Assembly: GCF_029688865.1 (NCBI RefSeq)
Contig: NZ_JARUKV010000021.1
Coordinates: forward strand, 24,817-88,816
Direction of reading: 5' to 3'
DNA: 64,000 nt
Source of the DNA: Natronococcus sp. A-GB7
GTDB lineage: Archaea; Halobacteriota; Halobacteria; Halobacteriales; Natrialbaceae
Shown: piece by piece, positions 19,150 through 28,384 of the stretch
Layout: each line of letters begins with the position of its first letter
How positions within the stretch are numbered: the first letter of the stretch is position 1
The notes under the pieces: generated by a model
Database searches by the model: none
Seen by the model: only the letters and a program-made list of their open reading frames with translations
What the model was told of the DNA's origin: nothing
Program-made: the position numbers and the translations under genes

Positions 19150-20786
19150 ACCGCCTCCACCCCTTCAGTGCGGTCGTCTACGCGCTCCGCTACGGTTTGC
19201 TGTGGCTGTGGGTCCCGTTTTTCCTCGTCACCGCCCTCGCGGGGACTGTCGCGGCCGTCAGCATCGCCTGGCTGCCGGTGGTCACGGCGCTTGGCTTCCT
19301 CTTCGGCGCCGCGTACGGCGTCGTCTACTACTACCGCTTCGAGTACGGAATCACGCCGGACACGTTCGACGTCGCCTCCGGGGTCGTCGCGCGTCGCTCC
19401 CGCGAGATTCCCTACCGGCGGATCCAGAACGTCGACGTCCGCCAGGGCGTGTTACAGCGCGTCCTCGGGCTCGCGGTCGTCACCATCGAAACCGCCGGTG
19501 GCGGAAACAGCGAGGCCGCGCTCCGGCTCGTGAGCAAGTCGGAGGCCGACCGCCTCCAGCACCAGATCCGCCGGCGAACCGCCGGCGTCGACGCCGACGA
19601 CTCCGACCGATCCACCACCGAGGCATCCGAAGACGGTCGACCGGTCGGCGATGAACCGCTCGACGAGCAGCCGTCTCGAGTCGATGGGACCGCCGAGGCG
19701 CCGCCAGTTTCCGAGACGCGACCCCGGCGCGAGCCGACCGAACCGAGCCGAAAACGGCTGTTCGCCCTCGATTCTCGAGAACTCCTCCTCTACTCGCTGA
19801 CGACGCTACGACCAGCTGCCCTCGCCGCCGTAGGGTTCCTGTTTTTCTTCGCGACCGATACGGTTCTCGACTTCCTCGTGACCCTCTCGCAGCCGTTCGG
19901 CGGCCCGCAGGACCTCCAGACGGGCGATACGCAGAGCTACGGCGTCCTGACCGTCGTCTCGATGGTTAACGGGATCGTCATCACCTACCTCGTCAGCGTC
20001 GCCTACACGTTCGCGACGTACTACGACTTCCGGCTCGGTCGAGTCGACGAGGACTTCGTCTACGAGCGGGGGCTGCTCCAGCGCTACAGCGGTTCGATCC
20101 CGGCAGAGAAGGTCCAGTCGGTCACGATCACCGACAACCCGCTCCAGCGGCTGATCGACTACGCCGGGCTGTGGGTCGAAACGGCCGGCTACGGCCCCGA
20201 CAGCAGCGGCGGCAGCCAGTCTGCCGTGCCAATGGCTCGCGCCGCTCACGTCCACCGGTTCGCGGAGAACCTCACGCACGTCGAGACGCCCGCGTTCGCG
20301 AGTCCGTCGCCGATCGCCCGCCGTCGATACCTCGTTCGGTACTCCCTGATCGCCGCCGTCGTCGTCGCCGCCGCCCTCGCGCTCGCGCAGGTGACGCCCC
20401 TCGAGCGCTGGTATCTCGCCGCGGTCGTCTTCGCGGCGGTCCCGCCCGCGGCCCACCTGCGGTACGTCCACCTCGGCTACTACGTCGGCGAGGACCACCT
20501 GGTGATCCGGCGCGGGTTCTGGCGCCGCCGGACGACCGTGATCCCCTACTTCCGGATCCAGACGGTCTCCACCCGACGATCGATCTTCCAGCGTCGGCTG
20601 GGGATCGCCTCGCTGGTCGTCGACACCGCCAGTTCCCGGACGCTGTTCTGGGACACCCCGACGATCTACGACGTCGATCTCGAGGACGCCCGCGGCGTCC
20701 ACCGGACCGGCCGGAAGCGCCTGCAGTCGGCCCTGCGGGAGCGGGCTCGCGCCGACGACGCCGGCTTTTCGGTGGATTTTACCTAA
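19146..20786 (+). CDS. Membrane multi-PH-domain protein, YdbT-like (pair 1)
   Basis: A 546-residue membrane protein with three bPH2 domains separated by paired helices. The repeated core is YRFEYGITPDTFDVASGVV...IPYRRIQNVDVRQ in the first domain, YDFRLGRVDEDFVYERGLLQRYSG in the second and VIRRGFWRRRTTVIPYFRIQTV in the third. An acidic linker lies near 150-205. It starts inside the stop of its YdbS-like partner. The stop TAA merges with a TATA-like region for fumC. It is a close paralogue of the protein at 23334-24896. Confidence 0.88.
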   Translation: MNRLHPFSAVVYALRYGLLWLWVPFFLVTALAGTVAAVSIAWLPVVTALGFLFGAAYGVVYYYRFEYGITPDTFDVASGVVARRSREIPYRRIQNVDVRQGVLQRVLGLAVVTIETAGGGNSEAALRLVSKSEADRLQHQIRRRTAGVDADDSDRSTTEASEDGRPVGDEPLDEQPSRVDGTAEAPPVSETRPRREPTEPSRKRLFALDSRELLLYSLTTLRPAALAAVGFLFFFATDTVLDFLVTLSQPFGGPQDLQTGDTQSYGVLTVVSMVNGIVITYLVSVAYTFATYYDFRLGRVDEDFVYERGLLQRYSGSIPAEKVQSVTITDNPLQRLIDYAGLWVETAGYGPDSSGGSQSAVPMARAAHVHRFAENLTHVETPAFASPSPIARRRYLVRYSLIAAVVVAAALALAQVTPLERWYLAAVVFAAVPPAAHLRYVHLGYYVGEDHLVIRRGFWRRRTTVIPYFRIQTVSTRRSIFQRRLGIASLVVDTASSRTLFWDTPTIYDVDLEDARGVHRTGRKRLQSALRERARADDAGFSVDFT

Positions 20787-20806
20787 CCGCTCTCGAGGTG
20801 TCGGGT

Positions 20807-22222
20807 ATGACACGCGACGACGAGTTCCGTACCGAGGAGGACAGTCTCGGGGAGATGCAGGTGCCGGCCGACGCCTACTGGGGCGCCCAGACCCAGCGCG
20901 CGATCCAGAACTTCCCGATTTCCGGGATCTCGTTTAGCCGACGATTCGTCCGCGGGCTCGGCGTCGTCAAGAAGGCCGCCGCACAGGCCAACCGCGACCT
21001 CGGGCTGGTCGAAGAAGACGTCGCCGAGGCGATCGTCGAGGCCGCAGACGAGGTCATCGCCGGCGAACACGACGACCAGTTCCCGGTCGACGTCTTCCAG
21101 ACCGGCTCCGGGACCTCCTCGAACATGAACGCCAACGAGGTCATCGCCAACCGCGCCGCCGAGATCATGGGCGCCGAAATCGGCGACCGTGTCGTCCATC
21201 CCAACGACCACGTCAACTACGGCCAGTCGAGCAACGACGTGATCCCGACCGCGATGCACGTCGCTTCCCTCGAGGCCGTCGAGAAAGACGTCATCCCCGC
21301 GCTGGACACCCTGCGCGAATCGCTCGAGCACAAAGCGGAGGAGTTCGACGATGTCGTCAAAACCGGCCGCACGCACCTCCAGGACGCCACACCCGTCACG
21401 CTCGGTCAGGAGTTCGGCGGCTACCGAACGCAGGTCGAGAAGGGTCTCGACCGCGTCGACAAGGTTCGGAACCACCTCGCCGAACTCGCGCTGGGCGGGA
21501 CCGCCGTCGGAACGGGCCTGAACACCCACGAGGAGTTCCCTGGCCGTGCAGCGGAGTACATCACGAAGGAGACGGGTGTTCAGTTCCGCGAGGCCGACAA
21601 CCACTTCGAGGCCCAGGCCGCTCACGACGCGATGTCCGAGGCCCACGGTGCGCTCCGCGTCGTCGCGGGCTCGCTGAACAAGATCGCCAACGATCTTCGG
21701 CTGCTGGCCTCCGGCCCGCGTAACGGCCTCGGCGAGATCGAACAGCCCGAGAACCAGCCCGGCTCCTCGATCATGCCCGGCAAGATCAACCCCGTCGTCG
21801 CCGAGGCGGTCAACCAGGTTCACAAGCAGGTCGTCGGCAACGACGCCGCCGTCTCCGCGGGCGCCGCCGAGGGCCAGATCGACCTCAACCTCTACAAGCC
21901 CGTGCTGGCCCACAACTTCCTCGAGTCCGCGGAACTGATCGCGAACTCGAGCCAGATCTTCGCCGAGCGGTTCGTCGACCCGCTCGAGGCGAATCGCGAA
22001 CACTGCGAGGAGCGTGTCGAACAGTCGATGGCGATGGCCACCTCGCTGAACGTCCATATCGGCTACGACAAGGCCAGCGAGGTCGCCAAAACCGCGCTCA
22101 AGGAAGACAAGACGGTCCGGGAGGTCGTCCTCGAGAAGGGCTACCTCGACGAGGAGGAAGCCGACGAGGTGCTCGACCCCGAGAAGATGACCCAGCGCGG
22201 TATCCTGGGTCGCGAGGAGTAA
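20807..22222 (+). CDS. fumC: Class II fumarate hydratase
   Basis: A 471-residue fumarase of the aspartase/fumarase superfamily, interconverting fumarate and malate in the TCA cycle. Signatures are TGSGTSSNMNANEV, HPNDHVNYGQSSND, KTGRTHLQDATPVTLGQE and the active-site loop GSSIMPGKINP. The catalytic Ser is in that loop and the acid His is in TGRTHLQD. ATG 20807 lies about 28 nt after the TATA-like ttttaccta, consistent with its own leaderless transcript. It separates the two PH-domain gene pairs. Confidence 0.97.
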   Translation: MTRDDEFRTEEDSLGEMQVPADAYWGAQTQRAIQNFPISGISFSRRFVRGLGVVKKAAAQANRDLGLVEEDVAEAIVEAADEVIAGEHDDQFPVDVFQTGSGTSSNMNANEVIANRAAEIMGAEIGDRVVHPNDHVNYGQSSNDVIPTAMHVASLEAVEKDVIPALDTLRESLEHKAEEFDDVVKTGRTHLQDATPVTLGQEFGGYRTQVEKGLDRVDKVRNHLAELALGGTAVGTGLNTHEEFPGRAAEYITKETGVQFREADNHFEAQAAHDAMSEAHGALRVVAGSLNKIANDLRLLASGPRNGLGEIEQPENQPGSSIMPGKINPVVAEAVNQVHKQVVGNDAAVSAGAAEGQIDLNLYKPVLAHNFLESAELIANSSQIFAERFVDPLEANREHCEERVEQSMAMATSLNVHIGYDKASEVAKTALKEDKTVREVVLEKGYLDEEEADEVLDPEKMTQRGILGREE

Positions 22223-22294
22223 CCCCGGCGTTCCGAGCGCGCGTTTCGTAGCTCACCCCCGGATCGACTCGAGTATCGACCCATCCATCACAAT

Positions 22295-22313
22295 CCTGTC
22301 ATAGCGTGACAGG
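22295..22313. other. Hairpin downstream of fumC
   Basis: A 7-bp perfect stem cctgtca/tgacagg with a 5-nt loop lies about 70 nt after the fumC stop. There is no T-run, so it is only a possible 3'-end or operator element. Confidence 0.3.
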
Positions 22314-22508
22314 GCCGACCGCTCGAGGGTGAGTTGTCGGGAACGTCTCGTGAAACGAAGCACACGGACTCGAGTACTATCGGCCACTGATCGTTCTTTC
22401 TTGTCTGTCGGTCGAACCCAAACCGACCGAATGAGGCCGAATCAAGCGCGATCCGGGCGCAAGAAAAGAACCCAAGCAGTTTTTACGGATGCTCGCGTCA
22501 GACGAAAT

Positions 22509-22742
22509 ATGCACACCTGTCGTAACTGCAACCAGTCGTTCCAGACCGAGCTCGCCCTCGAACTCCACCGGGATACCTGCGAGAAAGCCCAACTGTTCTG
22601 TCAGGTATGCGGCGACCGATTCCGCGAGCGGGACGCGACCGAGGACGGGTGGCACTACGAGTGTCCCACCGAGGACTGCGACGGAGAGGGACTCCGAGAG
22701 GACCTCTATCAGGTCGACGACGTCCGAACGGCGACACACTGA
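22509..22742 (+). CDS. Small two-finger zinc protein
   Basis: A 77-residue protein. The first part is a C2H2-type finger (CRNCNQSFQTELALELHRDTC); a CxxC ribbon (CQVCGDRF...) with Cys at CPTEDC follows. Small haloarchaeal zinc-finger proteins of this type are probable nucleic-acid or protein binders, and some affect biofilm and swarming; no specific role is assigned here. ATG 22509 was chosen because the upstream extension is basic and out of character. AT-rich DNA (tttttacgg) sits about 28 nt upstream, fitting a leaderless mRNA. Confidence 0.8.
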   Translation: MHTCRNCNQSFQTELALELHRDTCEKAQLFCQVCGDRFRERDATEDGWHYECPTEDCDGEGLREDLYQVDDVRTATH

Positions 22743-22848
22743 CCGTCCCGATTCTCGGCTCCGTTCCGGTCCGCGTTCTCTCTGCTCCTGGCTCCCGCCC
22801 GATTCCGAGATCCGACTTTTTATTCGCGCCCCTTCCCTTCGGTTCCTC

Positions 22849-23337
22849 ATGGAGCGACTCAATCCCCGGGTCCGCGTCGTCTGGCTGTTCTTGGCGGTGT
22901 TCCGGGCCGGAATCGTCGGCGGATTTCTCGTCGGCGCCGCGCTGGTACTCTCAGAGACGGGACTGTGGGCGAACTCGCCGGACCTGCTCGTTCCGGGCGC
23001 GATCGGTCTCGCGGTCGCCCTCGGACTCGTCCGCATCGTCGTCGCCTGGCGCCGCTATGCCGTCTGGCGCTTCGAGGTTCAGGACGACGGCCTCTACATC
23101 GAACGGGGCGTCTTCACCCGGATCAAGACGGTCGTCCCCTACGTCCGCGTCCAGCACGTCGACTCGAGGCGGTCGCCGATCGAGCGGACGACCGGGCTGG
23201 CGACCGTCGTCGTCTACACGGCGGGCTCGCGAAGCGCCGACGTCGCGATCCCCGGCCTGACGCCAGAGCGAGCCGAACGGCTCCGCGAGGACCTGCGCCG
23301 GCTCGCGATCGAGAGCGAGGGTGAGGACGCGGTATGA
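22849..23337 (+). CDS. Membrane PH-domain protein, YdbS-like (pair 2)
   Basis: A 162-residue paralogue of the 18688 gene: two helices then a bPH2 domain (WRFEVQDDGLYIERGVF, VPYVRVQHVDSRRSPIERT, GLATVVVYTAGS). The identical arrangement, including the ATGA overlap with a YdbT-like partner, shows that the whole two-gene unit was duplicated. A TATA-like tttttattcg lies about 28 nt upstream of the ATG. Confidence 0.88.
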   Translation: MERLNPRVRVVWLFLAVFRAGIVGGFLVGAALVLSETGLWANSPDLLVPGAIGLAVALGLVRIVVAWRRYAVWRFEVQDDGLYIERGVFTRIKTVVPYVRVQHVDSRRSPIERTTGLATVVVYTAGSRSADVAIPGLTPERAERLREDLRRLAIESEGEDAV

Positions 23338-24896
23338 GGAAACTCCACCCGCTCTCGATCGCGGTCCGATCGATCTCGCGCAGCGTCAACGTCGGGCTCC
23401 TCTTTTTCATCGCGGGCGTCTTCGCCTCGCCCGGCGGTGCCGGGGGGACGCTCGTCTCCGTCGGCGGGATGGTGTTGCTCGGGATCGTCGTCGCGGTCGT
23501 CTACGAGGTCGCCTACTACGAGCGGTTCCGGTACGAACTCACGGGCGACACGTTCGACGTCGCCTCCGGCGTCCTCGCCAGACGCGACCGGGAGGTTCCC
23601 CTGCGACGGATCCAGAACGTCGACGTCCGCCAGCCGGTTCTCAGCCGGCTGTTCGGGCTCGCGGCGGTCCACATCGAGACCGCCGGCGGCGGTCAGACCG
23701 AGGTCTCCCTGCAGTACGTCGACGAGGAGGAAGCTCGACGACTCAGGCGCCAGCTCCGGCGTGGTGCGCGAGCCGAAGGTGACGAGGACGACGAGTCTGT
23801 GGCGTCGGAGACTGATGACCCGAGCGACGAGGACGAGGAGGAGCTCCTGTTCGAGATTCAGCCCCGCGAGCTGGCGATCCTCAGCGTGTTCACGATCGAC
23901 CCCGGGGCCAGCCTGCTGGGCGGGATCGCGCTGTCCTTTCTCAGCGGGTTCGACCCGACGACGCTGATCCCGGCCGACCTGGTCGACGGCCTGCCCGGCG
24001 CAGAAGGCGGACTCGTCGCGCTCGCCTGGCTCGTCGTCCTGTTCTTGCTCGCGGCCTGGGTCGTCAGCGCCGTCCTCACGTTCAACCGCTACTACGGGTT
24101 TCGACTCACCCGCGTCGGCGACGAACTCTACTACGAGCGCGGGCTCGTCCAGCGCTACAGCGGCACGATCCCCCTCGAGAAGGTCCAGACGCTGACGATC
24201 ACCGAACGGGTGCCGTTCCGGTGGTTCGGCTACGGCGCACTGGCCGTCGAAACCGCCGGCTACGCGCCCGGCCAGGGCTCTCGAGGAACGGAGTCGGCGA
24301 TCCCGCTTGCGGGCTACGACCGCGTCGTCGGCCTGGCCCGCTCGATCGAACCGTTCGGCGAGGTCGACCTCGAGGCGCCACCCAAGCGTGCACGGGAACG
24401 GTACGGCGTCCGGTACCTGCTGGTCGTCGGTGCGTTAGTCGGCGCCGGCTACCTGCTCGCGACCGCGACGGCGCTCGAGCGGTGGTACCTCCCCGCTGCG
24501 CTGGTCGTCCTCGTTCCCGTCGCGGCCCACCTGAAGTGGCGCAATCGGGGCCACCAGCTCGGCGACCGCTACGTCTTCACCCGAACCGGGTTCTGGAACC
24601 GGACGACCAAGGTCGTCCCCTACTACCGCGTGCAGGCCGTCGTCCACACCCAGTCGATCTTCCAGCGTCGACGCCGCCTGGCGAGCGTCACCGCCGACAC
24701 CGCCAGCTCGGCCTCGCTGCTCGGCCGTGCAGCGACCGCCTACGACGTCGACGCCGAGCGCGGGCTCGAGATGCAACTCGAGATCGAGGAGCGACTGCAG
24801 GAACGGCTTCGCGCCCGAAAACGAGAGCGGACCGTCGGGCAGTGGTTTCAACACGACCTCTCGAGCGACGAACCGACCGGTGACGATTCGGTGTAG
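23334..24896 (+). CDS. Membrane multi-PH-domain protein, YdbT-like (pair 2)
   Basis: A 520-residue paralogue of the 19146 gene with the same three bPH2 domains: YERFRYELTGDTFDVASGVL first, YGFRLTRVGDELYYERGLVQ second, FTRTGFWNRTTKVVPYYRVQ third. It has a Glu/Asp-rich linker at about 145-170. It begins inside the stop codon of its partner. Sequence divergence from pair 1 is large in the linkers and membrane segments, so the duplication is not recent. The gene-poor, repeat-rich tract begins right after it. Confidence 0.88.
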   Translation: MRKLHPLSIAVRSISRSVNVGLLFFIAGVFASPGGAGGTLVSVGGMVLLGIVVAVVYEVAYYERFRYELTGDTFDVASGVLARRDREVPLRRIQNVDVRQPVLSRLFGLAAVHIETAGGGQTEVSLQYVDEEEARRLRRQLRRGARAEGDEDDESVASETDDPSDEDEEELLFEIQPRELAILSVFTIDPGASLLGGIALSFLSGFDPTTLIPADLVDGLPGAEGGLVALAWLVVLFLLAAWVVSAVLTFNRYYGFRLTRVGDELYYERGLVQRYSGTIPLEKVQTLTITERVPFRWFGYGALAVETAGYAPGQGSRGTESAIPLAGYDRVVGLARSIEPFGEVDLEAPPKRARERYGVRYLLVVGALVGAGYLLATATALERWYLPAALVVLVPVAAHLKWRNRGHQLGDRYVFTRTGFWNRTTKVVPYYRVQAVVHTQSIFQRRRRLASVTADTASSASLLGRAATAYDVDAERGLEMQLEIEERLQERLRARKRERTVGQWFQHDLSSDEPTGDDSV

Positions 24897-25311
24897 CCAC
24901 ACCTGCCGTCCGCCGAACTCGTGCGCAACGGTTCCGGGTACGAACCGAAGATCTGCCCCGATTGGATATATCGAAATAGAGTTTAGATGTTGGTATTCCA
25001 CCATCCGATGCGCGAAAACATCGACGAGGCGGGCGTAATACCGGAACCTCCGTCGGCGTGAGCCGTCGAGTCAGACGAGGTGACGAGCGGATGGCGGCGA
25101 GACGTCTCGATCGGTCCGAGCGGGAACGGCTTGAATCGGGCTTAGGGACCGAACGAGAACGAGCGTGTGAACTGCGGTTCGTCCAGATGCCTCGAGGTCC
25201 CCACCCCCTTGCTATCGCAGTTGGCGAAACCATCGATTCGTCTCTCGTCGCATGCTGTTACTTCTGTCGTCCCGCCTCGGAACCAACACCGCTACTCCGC
25301 CGAAGTTCGGG
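24897..25311. other. Start of gene-poor tract, nothing recognised
   Basis: No gene is recognised. An AT-rich patch (tatatcgaaatagagtttagatg, about 24966-24990) resembles a promoter but leads into no credible reading frame. Confidence 0.5.
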
Positions 25312-25431
25312 ACCGGCTTCGCAATGCAGCCGTCCCGTAACCGGGCTCCAGTGACCTTACGCGGCTACTACGGAGTCGTTGCAGAGAACCAGCGCGAAAG
25401 TCCACGACTTCAGTCGTGGGAGGACGTCAAC
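25312..25431 (+). pseudogene. TnpB 3'-end remnant with terminal hairpin (plus strand)
   Basis: The translated tail FAMQPSRNRAPV...ENQRESPRLQSWEDVN resembles the C-terminus of haloarchaeal IS1341/IS200-IS605 TnpB proteins, whose last codons overlap the element's right-end hairpin. The hairpin ccacgactt/cagtcgtgg lies at 25402-25419. No TnpB catalytic domain remains upstream, so this is a fragment. The recognition rests on the tail and hairpin only. Confidence 0.5.
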
Positions 25432-26109
25432 GAGGATCTACAACTCGAAACTCGCGGGGTGTACGGTGGTCGCGAAAAACGGTCGAACGGGAAAGATCTC
25501 GCCGTTTTCGCTCCTCTTCGGTCTATCGTAACGACTGGAACTGTTTGTATACAGATCGCGCAGCCGTCGTGCGATCGGGTACGCACTGATTTCCAGTGGT
25601 TACTGCAGTTCCCTCGAGCGAGGAGACACGATCACTCGCATCCCGACGTCCGTGCGAAGTCGAAACAAAACTCGTTCGACGTCACAGCGGTGCAGTCCGA
25701 ACGTTTCGGTTGGAGCCGTCCGCGGAACGCTACGCGCTCTGCTGTCGAGGCGAATCGAAGATTCGCCGATCCTTGGAGGGCGAAACCCTCCGGGCGGTTG
25801 CACGAGACCGGAGGTCTCCTGCGAGAAAGCGCGGAAGCGGTAGCCGAGTTTGGGTCCTACCGGAAGGTACCTCCTCCAGACCGAGAAGTAGTTACGGTGG
25901 AACGGGCCGTCTATCAACCAGCTCCGAAGTCTGGGATGGTGGACGCACCACTCCGACTTCCGCGCTGGACACTCCTGAGAAGGGCCCCGATTAGAATACT
26001 GGAGACGTGGATCTTCCGTATGGGCCCGAAGTACGCGGGTTCGCTGCCAAGCCCGCGAACTCACTCGCGGAGAGCTGACGGAACAGGTCCTGACCAAGTA
26101 TCCGACGGA
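25432..26109. other. Palindrome-rich spacer between two TnpB remnants
   Basis: No credible protein is seen. Three tight hairpins lie close together: ggcgaatc-gaa-gattcgcc at 25749-25767, ggaggg-cgaaa-ccctcc at 25775-25791 and gagacc-gga-ggtctc at 25804-25818. An open frame of 313 codons (25252-26193) spans the area but is basic and shows no family features. It could be decayed insertion-sequence DNA or structured RNA. Confidence 0.5.
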
Positions 26110-26194
<85 letters not shown>

Positions 26195-26967
26195 ACCGCT
26201 CCCAAGCTTTCGACGGTACGTCGAATACGCGGTCGGACGAACGTCCGCACGAAATCGCTTATCGACCGTTTCGAGCGGTACGTACCGTCCGATCAGCGCG
26301 CAAAACCTCTCTTCGTTCCGAGGGCGGCGATCTTCTGACCGCCGCGGGACGACGAAACGGAACGGGTCGGCAATCTTCGACCCGTCGACGGTGGCTGAGA
26401 GCACCTCGTATCGCGCTAGAGACTAAAACGACGAGGAGCCTCTCGTCCGACGAAAAAGGGACCGGAAGCGATTCGGTATCGAGACTCCGTACGTAGGGTT
26501 TGTCGATCTCTCAATAGGACGGGTAGTCCAGTGGAACGCCTCGAGTTCCTCTCGAGCATCGTCGTTCGTAGGACCCTTCGATCACGTTCGGACGGTAACC
26601 CAGTGGCTCATTGGCGAACTCGAGCGTTCGACCTGCATCGCAGCGCTGAGGAACGAAGTTCGACTACCGAACAGTTGCGTAGCTGACCGACGCTCGACCG
26701 ATCGTCCCCTCGCCCTAAGCCGTTGATCGAAGCGACTACCGTCCACAGAAGTACCGCGATTCGCTCACCCCTTCCTCGAGGTCCAGCTATATCTTGATCT
26801 TTGGACCCATCGACCAGCGAATTATATCCGGAACTGCGTACCTACTACTATCTAAATACGAATTCGTGGCCGGTATACACCTCTATAACTAAGTCATGAA
26901 CTCAGGATAAGATACCTTATCTCGAAGTACAACAAGATTGAAGGTCCGCGCGTCTGAGTAGTCGTGT
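26195..26967. other. Gene-free stretch ending in an AT-rich promoter region
   Basis: No gene is recognised in about 770 bases. From about 26780 onward the DNA becomes clearly AT-richer (tatatcttgatctttg, attatatccgg, tatctaaatacg, taagataccttatctcg). This probably includes the promoter of the DUF5805-like/recombinase operon, or marks DNA of different origin. Confidence 0.5.
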
Positions 26968-27357
26968 ATGGCTGACTCGAGGGATACGTCCAAATCATCC
27001 GTCAGAACGTACGTTCCAACCTACCAGAAAGAGGAGTGGCAGTCCCACGCCGACGACCTCGGAATGAGCCAGAGCGAGTTCCTCCGAACGATGGTCCAGG
27101 CCGGACGGCGAGGCTTTCAGGGCGACCGCGAGGAACCCGGTTCTCCGGACGCAGACCCTGGGGGTAACGCCCTCGAAACACGTCTCCTCGAGTTACTGTC
27201 TACTGACACCTACACGTGGGACGAACTCCTCGAAGCGGTCAGCGACGACATCGAGTCCCGCCTCGACGAGACGCTCGAGGAGCTCCAGGCCGAGAACCGG
27301 GTTCGCTACAGCGGCCGCCACGGTGGATACACGATCGTGGGTGACGATGGCGAGTAG
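26968..27357 (+). CDS. DUF5805-like small DNA-binding-type protein
   Basis: A 129-residue protein preceding a tyrosine recombinase. The N-terminal VRTYVPTYQKEEWQSHADDL followed by GMSQSEFLRTMVQAG has a ribbon-helix-helix-like look (beta strand, two helices). The C-terminal part (about 70-128: LLELLSTDTYTWDELLEAVS, VRYSGRHGGYTIV) resembles a winged helix. I believe this family is labelled DUF5805 in haloarchaea and is commonly found upstream of XerC/D-like integrases. It is probably an accessory or regulator of the recombinase. Its stop overlaps the recombinase start. Confidence 0.8.
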   Translation: MADSRDTSKSSVRTYVPTYQKEEWQSHADDLGMSQSEFLRTMVQAGRRGFQGDREEPGSPDADPGGNALETRLLELLSTDTYTWDELLEAVSDDIESRLDETLEELQAENRVRYSGRHGGYTIVGDDGE

Positions 27358-28384
27358 CGCCGACCCCCCCGACGCGATCGAGGATCCGATCGCGTACTTC
27401 CTGGACGACCAGCGATACCACGGCAAGAGCGAGCGCACCCTCGAGGCCTACCAGCGAGTGCTCCGGCAGTTCGAGGCGTTCGTTTGCGAGCGCTTCGACG
27501 CCGACGCGGTGTCGGCGGCCGGTCGGCGCGAGTGTATGGCCTGGGTTCACTCGCTTCGGGAACGCTTCGAGTCGAGTACGATCGCGACCTACGCCTCCTA
27601 CCTCAACCGCTTCTACGAGTACATGAATCGGGTCGGCGCGTTCGAGGCGAATCCGATGGTGCTCGTGATGGATGAGCTGTCCGAATCGATCGATACGAAC
27701 CCGACCCGACGGGATATCTCCGTCCCAGAGATGCGTGAGTTCGTCGGCTCGATCGCCCACCCCCTCGAGCGCGCCGCGGTCGTCACCCTCCTGAAGACGG
27801 GGATGCGGGTGGGCGAACTCTGTAACCTCGATCTACGGGACTGCCACCTCGCGGTTCCGGAACTCGATCTCGAGTGGACGCCGCGGGTCGAACTCGAGCA
27901 ACGTCCGGCCTCGCTGTTCGTCGACTCCGAGCCGACACGGGGCCGGACGGTAAACGGCGAGGAGCGGACGGCCTCGAACAAACGAAAGCGGGAGACGGTA
28001 ATTCCCGTCGACGACGAACTTCGCCGAGCGCTGCTCGAGTGGCTGGCGATCCGACCGGATCCGGTTTCGCCGGCCGATCCCCTCTTTCTCGACACCCGTG
28101 ATAGCTGGGGTGAGCGACTCGAGCCCGCCGACGTCCGATACGTCGTCGAGAAACACGCCCGGGATAGGGGCTGGTACCGAACGGGTGGCGGCGCGACCGA
28201 GAACGTGACGCCCCACTACTTCCGACATTTCTTCACGACTCACCTGCGCGATCGGACGGGGGATCGGGGGATCGTCAAGTACCTCCGCGGGGACGTCGCC
28301 AGCGATATCATCGATACCTACACCCACAACTGGGGCGATCAGGTTCGGACGGTCTACGAGCGGAATATCTACTCGCTGTGCTGA
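27347..28384 (+). CDS. Tyrosine recombinase/integrase (XerC/D-like)
   Basis: A 345-residue site-specific recombinase. A SAM-like core-binding domain (about 12-105, DDQRYHGKSERTLEAYQRVL) is followed by the catalytic domain. Arg154 lies in KTGMRVGELCNL, the H-x-x-R box is HYFRH at 290-294, and the likely nucleophile is Tyr325 in IDTYTHNW. All essential residues look intact. ATG 27347 overlaps the upstream stop. Adjacent gene-poor DNA and TnpB scars suggest a mobile-element junction, but no att site or tRNA was found, so chromosomal Xer-like function remains possible. Confidence 0.88.
   Translation: MASSADPPDAIEDPIAYFLDDQRYHGKSERTLEAYQRVLRQFEAFVCERFDADAVSAAGRRECMAWVHSLRERFESSTIATYASYLNRFYEYMNRVGAFEANPMVLVMDELSESIDTNPTRRDISVPEMREFVGSIAHPLERAAVVTLLKTGMRVGELCNLDLRDCHLAVPELDLEWTPRVELEQRPASLFVDSEPTRGRTVNGEERTASNKRKRETVIPVDDELRRALLEWLAIRPDPVSPADPLFLDTRDSWGERLEPADVRYVVEKHARDRGWYRTGGGATENVTPHYFRHFFTTHLRDRTGDRGIVKYLRGDVASDIIDTYTHNWGDQVRTVYERNIYSLC

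Noticed and set aside
22251..22508. N-terminal extension of the zinc-finger gene (start 22329)
   Set aside because: The extension is basic and low quality, and a TATA-like box sits at leaderless distance from ATG 22509 instead.
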